64,000 nt of DNA. Origin: Amycolatopsis bullii. GTDB lineage: Bacteria; Actinomycetota; Actinomycetes; Mycobacteriales; Pseudonocardiaceae. The notes beneath the pieces were generated by a model. It ran no database searches. It was not told the DNA's origin and was given only the letters and a program-made list of their open reading frames with translations. The DNA lies in assembly GCF_014654205.1 (NCBI RefSeq), contig NZ_BNAW01000037.1, positions 1 through 64,000 on the forward strand. Reading direction: 5' to 3'. Of this stretch, positions 50,036 through 57,340 are shown one piece after another. A program made the translations under genes and the position numbers. Position 1 is the first letter of the stretch. Every line of letters starts with the position of its first letter.

Positions 50036-51354
50036 CTCAGCTCCACCTCCGCCCCGCGGTAGAGCGGTCCGACGAGCAGGCCCGCCCAGCCGGGCACGTC
50101 CCCCGGCGAGGTGCCGAGCGCGGGCGAGGCGAGCAGGTCGATGAGGTCGGTTTCGTACGCCGAGCCGACGATCGTGGCGTCGCCGCCGACCGCGCCACCG
50201 CCGGCGGGCAGCGTCTCGGGCGGGTACTTCGGCGGCGGGGGCTTGCTGGAGCCGTCCTTGATCGCGCCGTCCGGCGGGTACTGCGGCCACACGCCCGGTT
50301 TCGGCACCTGCGGGTAGCAGCGCGGGCCGCGCTTGTCGTCGTACTTCGGCTCGTCGACACCGGGGAGGTACTTGCCGCGACTGGCGGCGAACTCGATGGT
50401 GACCCGGCTGACCTCGGGGTGCGCGGTGCCCTTGCCGAACGCCAGTTCCGCCCGCGGCACCGACTCGGCGAGCTGCCGCAGCAGGCACGGGTACTCGGGC
50501 GCGTACTTGGCGAGGACGTCCAGGGTCGGCTGGACGGCCGTGGTGAGCCGGATCAGGTTGTCCTTGTTGACCTGCAGGAAGCTCGTGAGATCCACCGAAG
50601 CCGCGGTGACCGTGGCGTAGAGGTCGCTCAGCTGCGCGCGCTGGTCGACGATCGTCCGGCTCGTCGTGGTCAGGTCGGACAGCGCCTGCAGCAGGTCCGG
50701 CGCGGCCTTGTCGTAGGTGTTCGCCACGTTCGCGAGGCCGGTGATGTCGGCCTTGACGTCCGGCAGCGACGGGTTCAGCTTGCCGAGGTAGTCCGACAGC
50801 CCGGCCAGGGTCTCGCCGAGCTGCTTGCCGCGGCCGTCGAGCGCGGTCGCCACCGCGGTCAGCGTGCTCGACAGCTTCTCCGGCTGAACCGCCTGCAGCA
50901 GCGGCATCACGTCGTCGAGCACCTTCTGCAGTTCGATCGCCGCGCTGCTGCGGTCCTGCGGGATGACGTCGCCGGCTTCGATCGGGCCCTGCGCCTTCTC
51001 GGGCAGCTGCAGGGCGACGTACCGCTCGCCGAAGAGCGTCTTCGGCAGCAGCCGCGCGGAGACGTTCTTCGGGATGACGGGCGTCTTGTCCGGGTCGAGG
51101 GCCAGCTCCAGCTCGGCGTGGTCGCCCTTCGCCAGCACCGACCGGACCTCGCCGACGAGCATGCCGCGGACCTTGACGTCGCCGCCGGTGCGCAGCTGGC
51201 TGCCGACGCGGTCGGTCTCCAGCTTCACGAGCGTGACCGGGGTGAACGCTTTGTGGTAGACGGCCAGGGTGAGCGCGATGAACAGGGCGGCGACGACCAG
51301 GAAGACGAGCCCCAGCACCTGGTACCGGAGCCGCTGCCAGAGGTCGCGCCTCAT
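50032..51354 (-). CDS. mce4A: Mce4A, MCE-domain subunit
   Basis: This is a 440-residue protein from ATG 51354, with an ATGA overlap to yrbE4B. Anchor: YQVLGLVFLVVAALFIALTLAVY. MCE domain: VGSQLRTGGDVKVRGMLVGEV. A helical region follows, then a Pro-rich C-terminal part (PPPPKYPPETLP). It is the first of six mce genes and the longest. In mycobacteria the Mce4 complex takes up cholesterol; the linked genes support the same substrate class here. Confidence 0.93.
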   Translation of the reverse strand: MRRDLWQRLRYQVLGLVFLVVAALFIALTLAVYHKAFTPVTLVKLETDRVGSQLRTGGDVKVRGMLVGEVRSVLAKGDHAELELALDPDKTPVIPKNVSARLLPKTLFGERYVALQLPEKAQGPIEAGDVIPQDRSSAAIELQKVLDDVMPLLQAVQPEKLSSTLTAVATALDGRGKQLGETLAGLSDYLGKLNPSLPDVKADITGLANVANTYDKAAPDLLQALSDLTTTSRTIVDQRAQLSDLYATVTAASVDLTSFLQVNKDNLIRLTTAVQPTLDVLAKYAPEYPCLLRQLAESVPRAELAFGKGTAHPEVSRVTIEFAASRGKYLPGVDEPKYDDKRGPRCYPQVPKPGVWPQYPPDGAIKDGSSKPPPPKYPPETLPAGGGAVGGDATIVGSAYETDLIDLLASPALGTSPGDVPGWAGLLVGPLYRGAEVELR

Positions 51355-52199
51355 CCCGAAATCCTCACCGTGGTGTTCGCGCCCCAGATCGCCAGCGACA
51401 GGAAGAAGTCCAGCACCGAGATCAGCACGATCGACGTCCGCACCGCGCGGCCCACGGCGACGCCGACACCGGCCGGGCCGCCGCTCGCGTGGAAGCCGTA
51501 ATAGCAATGGGACAGGATCACGAGCACGCTGAAGACGATCACCTTCCCGAACGACCACAGGACGTCGCCGGGAGGCAGGAAGAGCGTGAAGTAGTGGTCG
51601 TAGGTGCCCGCGGACTGGCCGTAGAGCCAGATGGTGATCTGCCGGGACGCCAGGTAGCTCGACAGCAGGCCCACCGCGTAAAGCGGGATCACCGCGGCGA
51701 CCCCGGCGAGGACCCGGGTGGTCACCAGGTACGGCATGCTCGGCACACCCATGACTTCCAGGGCGTCGATCTCCTCGGAGATCCGCATGGCGCCGAGCTG
51801 GGCGGTGAAGCCGCAGCCGACGGTGGCGGACAGCGCGAGCCCGGCCGAAAGCGGCGCGACTTCGCGCGTGTTGAAGTAGGCGGAGATGAACCCGGTGAGC
51901 GCGGCCGTGCCGAGCTGGTTGAGCGCGGAATAGCCCTGCAGGCCCACGATGAGGCCGGTGAACAGCGTCATCCCGATCATCACGCCGAGCGTGCCGCCGA
52001 TGACGGCGAGCCCGCCGGTGCCGAAACAGACCTCGGTGAGCAGCCGCAGCGTTTCCCGGCTGTAGCGGCGGATCGTGCGCGGCGACCAGGCGAGCGCCTT
52101 CGCCGCGAACGCCAGCTGCTTGCCGAGCCCTTCCAGGCTCTGGCCCGGGCGCGCGATGTACTCGAGCGTCCGGTCCGTGTCCAGGGGTTCGGCGGTCAT
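51351..52199 (-). CDS. yrbE4B: YrbE4B, MlaE-type permease of the Mce4 importer
   Basis: This is a 282-residue integral membrane protein with about five to six hydrophobic segments and the MlaE-family motif QLGAMRISEEIDALEVMGVPSMPYLVTTRVLA, the contact helix for the ATPase. A longer cytoplasmic N-terminus (about 50 residues) than in YrbE4A is typical for the B permease. It overlaps yrbE4A at TGATG. The ATPase (MceG/Mkl type) is not in this window. Confidence 0.93.
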   Translation of the reverse strand: MTAEPLDTDRTLEYIARPGQSLEGLGKQLAFAAKALAWSPRTIRRYSRETLRLLTEVCFGTGGLAVIGGTLGVMIGMTLFTGLIVGLQGYSALNQLGTAALTGFISAYFNTREVAPLSAGLALSATVGCGFTAQLGAMRISEEIDALEVMGVPSMPYLVTTRVLAGVAAVIPLYAVGLLSSYLASRQITIWLYGQSAGTYDHYFTLFLPPGDVLWSFGKVIVFSVLVILSHCYYGFHASGGPAGVGVAVGRAVRTSIVLISVLDFFLSLAIWGANTTVRISG

Positions 52200-52990
52200 C
52201 ACATCGCCTTCGGCGGGACGATCCGCAGGTAGATCGCGGTGAGCACGACGTTGATCAGGAACAGCAGCAGGAACGTGATGACGACGGCCTGGTTGACCGC
52301 GTCGCCGACGCCCTTCGGCCCGCCCGCCGGGTTCAGGCCGCGGAAGGCGGCGACCACGCCGGCGACGAAGCCGTACAGCAGCGCCTTGATCTCGCTGATC
52401 CAGAGGTCCGGCACCTGGGCGAGGGCGTTGAAGCTGGCCAGGTACGCGCCCGGGGTGCCGCCCTGCAGGACGACGTTGAAGAAGTAGCCGCCGAGCACGC
52501 CGACCACGCTGACCAAGCCGTTCAGCAGCACCGAAACGACCATCGCGGCGAGCACCCGCGGCACGATCAGCCGCTGGATCGGGTTGACGCCGAGGACCTC
52601 CATCGCGTCGATCTCTTCGCGGATCTTGCGGGCGCCGATGTCCGCGCAGACGGCGCTGCCGCCGGCGCCCGCGACGAGCAGCGCGGTGATCAGCGGGCTG
52701 GCCTGCTGCACGATGGCCAGCGCGCTGGCCGCGCCGGTGAACGACTGGGCGCCGATCTGCGCGGTCAGCGAGCCGAGCTGCAGGGCGATCACCGCGCCGA
52801 ACGGGATGGCGACCAGGGCCGTCGGGAGGATCGTGACGCTGGCGAAGAACCAGCACTGCTGGATCCATTCGCGGGCCTGGAACGGGCGCTTGAAGATCGC
52901 GCGCAGGACCTCCCACGAGAGGGTCGCCAGGCGGCCGACCTGGGTCAGGGCCGCGGTTCCCGGGAGCGTGCCACTGCTTCCGCTCACCAC
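52199..52990 (-). CDS. yrbE4A: YrbE4A, MlaE-type permease of the Mce4 importer
   Basis: This is a 263-residue integral membrane protein with the MlaE motif CADIGARKIREEIDAMEVLGVNPIQRLIVPRVLA and NPAGGPKGVGDAVNQAVV in the last third. It is the first gene of the transporter operon, starting with GTG at 52990 or 52987 right after GGGAGG. A 96-base gap separates it from the SDR gene upstream. With YrbE4B it forms the permease dimer that couples to six Mce subunits. Confidence 0.92.
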   Translation of the reverse strand: MVSGSSGTLPGTAALTQVGRLATLSWEVLRAIFKRPFQAREWIQQCWFFASVTILPTALVAIPFGAVIALQLGSLTAQIGAQSFTGAASALAIVQQASPLITALLVAGAGGSAVCADIGARKIREEIDAMEVLGVNPIQRLIVPRVLAAMVVSVLLNGLVSVVGVLGGYFFNVVLQGGTPGAYLASFNALAQVPDLWISEIKALLYGFVAGVVAAFRGLNPAGGPKGVGDAVNQAVVITFLLLFLINVVLTAIYLRIVPPKAM

Positions 52991-53048
52991 ACCTCCCAGT
53001 AGATCGCCGTTGACCTCCGAGTCTTCTCCACACCCGGTTCCCGCTTTT

Positions 53049-53065
53049 GGTTAGCGGTGTTCACT
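53049..53065 (-). repeat. 17-base sequence repeated in inverted orientation (left copy)
   Basis: The complement of this stretch reads AGTGAACACCGCTAACC and is identical to 54771-54787 on the plus strand. The two copies flank the pair of SDR genes, one before yrbE4A and the other across the ferredoxin stop codon. It may mark an old rearrangement or be a shared regulatory word. Confidence 0.6.
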
Positions 53066-53086
53066 GAACCCTTCGGCTGTTCTCCT

Positions 53087-53845
53087 TCAGAAGTTGAGGG
53101 CGTGCGTGGCCGTCGCCCCGCCGTCCGCGACGAATTCGGCACCCGTGCAGTACGCGCTCTCGTCGCTGGCCAGGAACAACACCAGCTTGGCGATGTCCTC
53201 GGGCTGTCCGACCCGCTTCAGGGCGACCTTCTTCCCGACGTACGACATGTCGACTTTCTGGCCGCCCGCGGCGGTCTCGACCATCTTCGTGTCGATCGCG
53301 CCGGGGTGCACCGAGTTGACGCGGATGTGCTTCTTGCCGAGTTCCATCGCCGCGACCTTGGTCATCCCGCGGATCGCGAACTTGCTCGCGGTGTAGGCGA
53401 CGAGGTAGGGCATCCCGGCCAGACCCTCCACAGAGGACACGTTGACGATGGAGCCACCGCCGGCGGCGGTCATCGGTTCAACGACCGAGCGCATCCCGAG
53501 AAACGCCCCGATCTGGTTCACCCGGATGACGCGTTCGTAATCGGCCAGCGTCGTCTTGCCGAGTTCCGAAAAGTGGAGGATCCCCGCGTTGTTGACCAGC
53601 ACGTTCGGGGCGCCGAACTCGGTGGTGGCGCGTTCGACCGCGGCGGCCCAGCCGTCCTCGTCGCCGACGTCGAGGTGCTGGTAGACGGCCTGCTCGCCGA
53701 GTTCGGCGGCCAGCTGCTTGCCCTCGTCGTCGAGGATGTCGGCGATCACCACCTTGGCGCCCTCGGCGACGAACGCGCGGGCGGCGGCCTCGCCCTGCCC
53801 GCGGGCGGCACCGGTGATGAGGGCGATCTTCCCGTCCAGCCTCAT
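53087..53845 (-). CDS. Short-chain dehydrogenase, 3-alpha/20-beta-hydroxysteroid dehydrogenase-like
   Basis: This 252-residue classical SDR has the cofactor motif TGAARGQGEAAA (residues 11-22), VNNAG, Ser in VNVSSVEG and YTASK as the catalytic Tyr/Lys. LVAYTASKFAIRGMTKVAAMELGKKHIRVNSVHPG is typical of 20-beta-hydroxysteroid dehydrogenases such as mycobacterial FabG3 (Rv2002). An NAD-dependent action on a steroid hydroxyl or ketone is likely from sequence and locus. It overlaps hsd4A by ATGA. M. tuberculosis has no gene at this place in its mce4 locus, so this is an addition. Confidence 0.82.
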   Translation of the reverse strand: MRLDGKIALITGAARGQGEAAARAFVAEGAKVVIADILDDEGKQLAAELGEQAVYQHLDVGDEDGWAAAVERATTEFGAPNVLVNNAGILHFSELGKTTLADYERVIRVNQIGAFLGMRSVVEPMTAAGGGSIVNVSSVEGLAGMPYLVAYTASKFAIRGMTKVAAMELGKKHIRVNSVHPGAIDTKMVETAAGGQKVDMSYVGKKVALKRVGQPEDIAKLVLFLASDESAYCTGAEFVADGGATATHALNF

Positions 53846-54699
53846 GACTCTCCCAGGATCTCGGTGGCCGCGAACATCCGGCCGGGGTCGCGGTCGGCGA
53901 AAAAGGCACTGAGCGATGTTTCGAGCTCGTCGAGCTTCCAGCGGTGCTCGATCCGCGGCGGCTCGACCAGGGCGACCGTGCCGCCGTGGACGACGAACAC
54001 CTGGCCGTTGACGTGCTCGGCCGCCGGGGAGGCGAGGTAGGCGACGAAGGGGGCGACGTGCTCGACCGAGAGCGGATCGGCACCTTCGGCAGGGGCGGCG
54101 CCGAACACGCCCTCGGTCATCGCCGTCCGCGCGCGCGGGCAGATCGCGTTGGCGCGGACGCCGTACTTGGCCAGGCCGCGGGCGGCCGACATGGTGAGCG
54201 CGGTGATGCCCGCCTTCGCCGCGGCGTAGTTGGGCTGGCCGGGCGAGCCGATGAGGAACGCCTCGGACGCGGTGTTGACCAGCCGCCCGTACACCGGCTT
54301 GCCGTCCGCTTTGGACCTGTCGCGCCAGTGCTTCGCGGCGTTGCGGGACAACAGGAAGTGGCCGCGCAGGTGGACGCGCAGCACGGTGTCCCAGTCGTCG
54401 TCGGACATCGAGAAGAGCATCTTGTCGCGCAGCACGCCCGCGTTGTTGACCACGATGTCGAGCCCGCCGAGGTCGAGCGCGGCCTCGGTGAGCGCGTCGG
54501 CCGTTGCGCGTTCGCCGACGTCGCCGGCCACCGCGACGGCCTTGCCGCCGGCCGCTTCGATCTCGGCGACGACGTCCTTCGGCTCGCCGATGTCGTTGAC
54601 GACCACCGTCGCGCCGCCGGCGGCGAGCGCGAGGGCTTCGGCCCGCCCCAGCCCCGCGGCCGCGCCGGTGACGATCGCTGTCCTGCCGGTCAGGCTCAC
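53842..54699 (-). CDS. hsd4A: Hsd4A-type short-chain dehydrogenase (17-beta-hydroxysteroid/3-hydroxyacyl-CoA)
   Basis: This is a 285-residue SDR with TGAAAGLGRAEALALA (11-26), VNNAGVLRDKMLFSMSDDDWD and YAAAKAGI as the Tyr/Lys pair. The long C-terminal tail and the RDKMLFSM element are those of the Rv3502c/Hsd4A group, known in actinobacterial sterol side-chain degradation as a 17-beta-hydroxysteroid and 3-hydroxyacyl-CoA dehydrogenase. It starts at GTG 54699 after AGGAGG. The place, directly upstream of the importer genes and next to ferredoxin, matches M. tuberculosis. Confidence 0.88.
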   Translation of the reverse strand: MSLTGRTAIVTGAAAGLGRAEALALAAGGATVVVNDIGEPKDVVAEIEAAGGKAVAVAGDVGERATADALTEAALDLGGLDIVVNNAGVLRDKMLFSMSDDDWDTVLRVHLRGHFLLSRNAAKHWRDRSKADGKPVYGRLVNTASEAFLIGSPGQPNYAAAKAGITALTMSAARGLAKYGVRANAICPRARTAMTEGVFGAAPAEGADPLSVEHVAPFVAYLASPAAEHVNGQVFVVHGGTVALVEPPRIEHRWKLDELETSLSAFFADRDPGRMFAATEILGES

Positions 54700-54738
54700 C
54701 GCGGAACCTCCTCGTCGAGTCCTGGATCTGGCCTACAG

Positions 54739-54752
54739 TAGAATCTGTTCTT
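54739..54752. promoter_or_regulatory. Weak KstR-like half site upstream of hsd4A
   Basis: TAGAATCTGTTCTT keeps 6 of the 8 fixed bases of TNNAACNNGTTNNA and lies 40 bases before the hsd4A start. On the other strand it reads AAGAACAGATTCTA. It could be a secondary KstR site; confidence is low because two key positions differ. Confidence 0.35.
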
Positions 54753-54770
54753 GTTTAGGGCAAGCCTCCA

Positions 54771-54787
54771 AGTGAACACCGCTAACC
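54771..54787 (+). repeat. 17-base sequence repeated in inverted orientation (right copy)
   Basis: AGTGAACACCGCTAACC, the inverted partner of 53049-53065. It spans the ferredoxin stop codon (54782-54784). A further imperfect GTGAACAGCGC follows at about 54793. Confidence 0.6.
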
Positions 54788-54973
54788 GGCGGTGAACAGC
54801 GCGTTCTTCGGACAGCCCTTGATCGCATCCGAAACGCGTTCCACCTGGTCGTCGGGTACCGGGCCGGACCGGATGACCAGTTCTTCGTCGTCGTCCAGGT
54901 CGAAGATGTCCGGCGCGAACCCCACGCACACCGCGTTCGCCTCGCAGAGCGAACGGTCGACCCCGATCTCCAT
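54782..54973 (-). CDS. fdxD: 3Fe-4S-type ferredoxin of the mce4/sterol locus
   Basis: This 63-residue acidic ferredoxin has Cys10, Cys16 and Cys54 in LCEANAVCVGF and GCPKNAL; the missing fourth Cys is Asn or Ala, which indicates a 3Fe-4S cluster. It resembles FdxD (Rv3503c) next to mce4 in M. tuberculosis and would supply electrons to a sterol oxygenase such as a cytochrome P450. It begins 30 bases from the KstR box at 55005-55018 and is thus the first gene of the KstR-controlled minus-strand unit. Confidence 0.88.
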   Translation of the reverse strand: MEIGVDRSLCEANAVCVGFAPDIFDLDDDEELVIRSGPVPDDQVERVSDAIKGCPKNALFTAG

Positions 54974-55002
54974 GCTTCCTCCGCCGTGTCAGTCCTGGTA
55001 CA

Positions 55003-55020
55003 ACTAGAACAGGTTCTAGT
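55003..55020. promoter_or_regulatory. KstR box between the divergent ferredoxin and fadE26 promoters
   Basis: TAGAACAGGTTCTA (55005-55018) matches the KstR consensus TNNAACNNGTTNNA at every fixed base, and the palindrome extends to 18 bases. It lies 30 bases from the ferredoxin start and 25 bases from the fadE26 start, overlapping a TAGTGT -10-like element on the plus strand. KstR represses sterol-catabolic genes and is released by sterol-CoA intermediates. Confidence 0.88.
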
Positions 55021-55043
55021 GTAACGCCGGATCGAGGTGACGG

Positions 55044-56207
55044 GTGCGGATCGACTACACGCCGGAGCAGCAGGCCCTGGCGGCCGAACTCCGGGAGTAC
55101 TTCGCCGAGCTGATGACGCCCGAACGGCGGGCCGGCCTCCGCTCGGGCGGCGGCGAGTACGGCGATGGCGTGGCGTACAAGGAGATCGTGCGGCAGCTGG
55201 GCAAGGACGGCTGGCTCGCGCTGGGCTGGCCGCCCGAGTACGGCGGGCAGGGCCGGTCGATGCTCGACCAGCTGATCTTCACCGACGAAGCGGCCGTCGC
55301 CGGGGTGCCGGTGCCGTTCCTCACGGTGAACACCGTGGGCCCGACGATCATGCGCTACGGCACCGAAGACCAGAAGGCGTTCTACCTGCCGAAGATCGCC
55401 GCCGGCGAGCTGCACTTCTCGATCGGCTACTCCGAGCCGGAGGCCGGCACCGACCTCGCCTCGCTGCGGACGCGGGCCGAGCGCGACGGCGACGAGTACG
55501 TCGTCACCGGCCAGAAGATGTGGACGAGCCTGATCGAGTACGCCGACTACGTCTGGCTCGCGGTCCGGACCGATCCTTCCGCGAAGAAGCACCGCGGGCT
55601 GTCGATGCTCATCGTGCCGACGTCTTCTCCCGGGTTCTCGTGGACCAAGGTGCACACGGTCGCGGGTGCCGGCACCAGCGCGACCTACTACGACGGCGTC
55701 CGCGTGCCGGTGTCGGCGCGCGTCGCCGAGGAGAACGCGGGCTGGCCGCTGATCACCAACCAGCTCAACCACGAGCGCGTCGCGCTGACGTCGTCGGCGC
55801 CGATCCGCAAGGCGTTGACCGACGTCCTGGAGTGGGCGAAGGAAACCGGCGCCATCGAGCATGAGTGGGTGCGGCTGCACCTGGCACGGGTGCACGCGGG
55901 CGCGGAGTACCTGAAGCTGCGGAACTGGCGGATCGCCTGGGCGGCCGCGGCCAGCGAGCTGGGGCCGGCCGAGGCGTCGGCGACGAAGGTGTTCGGCACG
56001 GAGTTCGCGATCGAGGCCTACCGGCTGCTGATGGAGGTGCTCGGCGCGGCCGCCGTCGTCCGCGAAGGCTCGCCGGGCGCGCAGCTGGCCGGGCGGATCG
56101 AGCGGCTGCACCGGTCGGCGCTGATCCTCACCTTCGGCGGCGGCACGAACGAGATCCAGCGGGACATGATCGCCGCCACCGCCCTCGGCCTGCCCGTCAC
56201 GCGCTAG
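55044..56207 (+). CDS. fadE26: Acyl-CoA dehydrogenase FadE26 (ChsE4-type)
   Basis: This is a 387-residue flavoprotein. Motifs are present: PPEYGGQGRSMLDQ, GYSEPEAGTDLASLRTRAERDGDEYVVTGQKMWTS (FAD/substrate contact), NHERVAL with Glu244 in the place of the catalytic base, and LTFGGGTNEIQRDMIA at the end. The M. tuberculosis orthologue pairs with FadE27 as an alpha2-beta2 enzyme that dehydrogenates 3-oxo-cholest-4-en-26-oyl-CoA, the first side-chain beta-oxidation step. GTG start at 55044. It is the first gene of the divergent arm, under the KstR box. Confidence 0.9.
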   Translation: MRIDYTPEQQALAAELREYFAELMTPERRAGLRSGGGEYGDGVAYKEIVRQLGKDGWLALGWPPEYGGQGRSMLDQLIFTDEAAVAGVPVPFLTVNTVGPTIMRYGTEDQKAFYLPKIAAGELHFSIGYSEPEAGTDLASLRTRAERDGDEYVVTGQKMWTSLIEYADYVWLAVRTDPSAKKHRGLSMLIVPTSSPGFSWTKVHTVAGAGTSATYYDGVRVPVSARVAEENAGWPLITNQLNHERVALTSSAPIRKALTDVLEWAKETGAIEHEWVRLHLARVHAGAEYLKLRNWRIAWAAAASELGPAEASATKVFGTEFAIEAYRLLMEVLGAAAVVREGSPGAQLAGRIERLHRSALILTFGGGTNEIQRDMIAATALGLPVTR

Positions 56208-56215
56208 GAGCGACC

Positions 56216-57241
56216 ATGGACTTCACCCCTTCCGAGGCGTCGGCCGACCTCGCCGCGCTGACTCGGCGGCTGCTCGCGGACAAGGCCACCCACGACCCGC
56301 ACGGCACCGGCGGCTTCGACACGGTTTCGTGGACGGCGCTCGGCCAGGCCGGCGTGCTGGACGCGGCGCTGCCGTCGTCGCTGGGCGGCGGCGGGTTCGG
56401 GCTGCTGGAGCAGTGCGCGGTGCTGACCGAGATCGGCCGCGCGGTGGCGGCGGTCCCGTACTTGCCGTCGATCACGATGGCGGCGTCGGCGCTGGCCGAG
56501 TTCGGCACACCGGAGCTGGTGGACCGCTGGGTGCTGCCGGTGCTGCGGGGCGAGCGGGTCCTCGCGGTGGCGCTGTCCGGTTTCACGGCTTCGGGCGGCC
56601 GGGTGTCCGGCACGCAGACGGCCGTGCCGTTCGGGGCCTTCGCGCACGGGTTCCTGGTCGCCGCTGCGGACGAGGTCTTCCTGGTCGACGCCGCGGCTGC
56701 GGGCGTCTCGGTGCGGCCGCAGCAGACGGTCGACCACGCGGACGCCTGCCTTCTGGAACTGTCCGAGGTGCCCGGGGTGTCGCTGGGCGACATCGGGGAC
56801 TGGCTGCGTCTGCGCGGGACGGTCGGGGTGTGCGCCCAGCAGCTCGGCGTGGTCGAGCGGGCGCTGGAGCTGACGGCGGCGTACGCGGCCGAGCGGAAGC
56901 AGTTCGACCACGTGATCGGCGGGTTCCAGGCGGTCCGCCAGCGGCTCGCGGACGCGTACCTGGACGTGGAGGCGGTCCGCCTGACGACGCTGCAGGCGGC
57001 GTGGCAGCTTTCGTCGGACGCCCCGGCCGCCTCGGAAGCGGTGGCGACGGCGAAGTTCTGGGCCGCGGAGGCGGGCCACCGCGTGGCCCACACGGCGGTC
57101 CACGTCCACGGCGGCGTGGGCATCGACGTCGACCACGTGGTGCACCGCTACTTCGCGGCGGCGAAACGCCTGGAGTTCCAGCTGGGCGCGGCCACCCACC
57201 AGCTCCTCACCCTCGGCGACCTCCTCGCCCGCAAACCCTGA
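56216..57241 (+). CDS. fadE27: Acyl-CoA dehydrogenase FadE27 (ChsE5-type)
   Basis: This is a 341-residue partner of FadE26, shorter and lacking the usual catalytic Glu segment, as expected for the heteromeric FadE group. ERKQFDHVIGGFQAVRQRLADAYLDVEAVR and HVHGGVGIDVDHVVHRYFAAAKRLEFQLG are the recognisable parts. AGGAG precedes its ATG, 8 bases after the fadE26 stop. It is required with FadE26 for a complete FAD site. The 21-base repeat array starts at its stop codon. Confidence 0.9.
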   Translation: MDFTPSEASADLAALTRRLLADKATHDPHGTGGFDTVSWTALGQAGVLDAALPSSLGGGGFGLLEQCAVLTEIGRAVAAVPYLPSITMAASALAEFGTPELVDRWVLPVLRGERVLAVALSGFTASGGRVSGTQTAVPFGAFAHGFLVAAADEVFLVDAAAAGVSVRPQQTVDHADACLLELSEVPGVSLGDIGDWLRLRGTVGVCAQQLGVVERALELTAAYAAERKQFDHVIGGFQAVRQRLADAYLDVEAVRLTTLQAAWQLSSDAPAASEAVATAKFWAAEAGHRVAHTAVHVHGGVGIDVDHVVHRYFAAAKRLEFQLGAATHQLLTLGDLLARKP

Positions 57242-57325
57242 CGGTCGGCTCGCGTACCCGGACAGTCGGCCTGCGTACCCCCACAGTCGGCTTGCGTGCC
57301 TGGGCGGTCGGCTCACCGGCCGACC
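57241..57325. repeat. 21-base tandem repeats and small hairpin between convergent genes
   Basis: Three full units start at 57241, 57262 and 57283, and a partial fourth at 57304. Each carries RCRGTCGGCYYGCGT-like wording (ACGGTCGGCTCGCGT, ACAGTCGGCCTGCGT, ACAGTCGGCTTGCGT), with an exact 21-base step. A hairpin follows: GGTCGGC (57306-57312) with GCCGACC (57319-57325). The array begins on the last base of the fadE27 stop and fills most of the gap to the convergent serine hydrolase. Confidence 0.85.
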
Positions 57326-57340
57326 CTCCCGGTACGGGCG

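Noticed and set aside
57241-57325. Tandem repeats considered as CRISPR or coding repeats
   Set aside because: Repeat units are contiguous with no spacers and lie past a stop codon. There is no open frame with a start.
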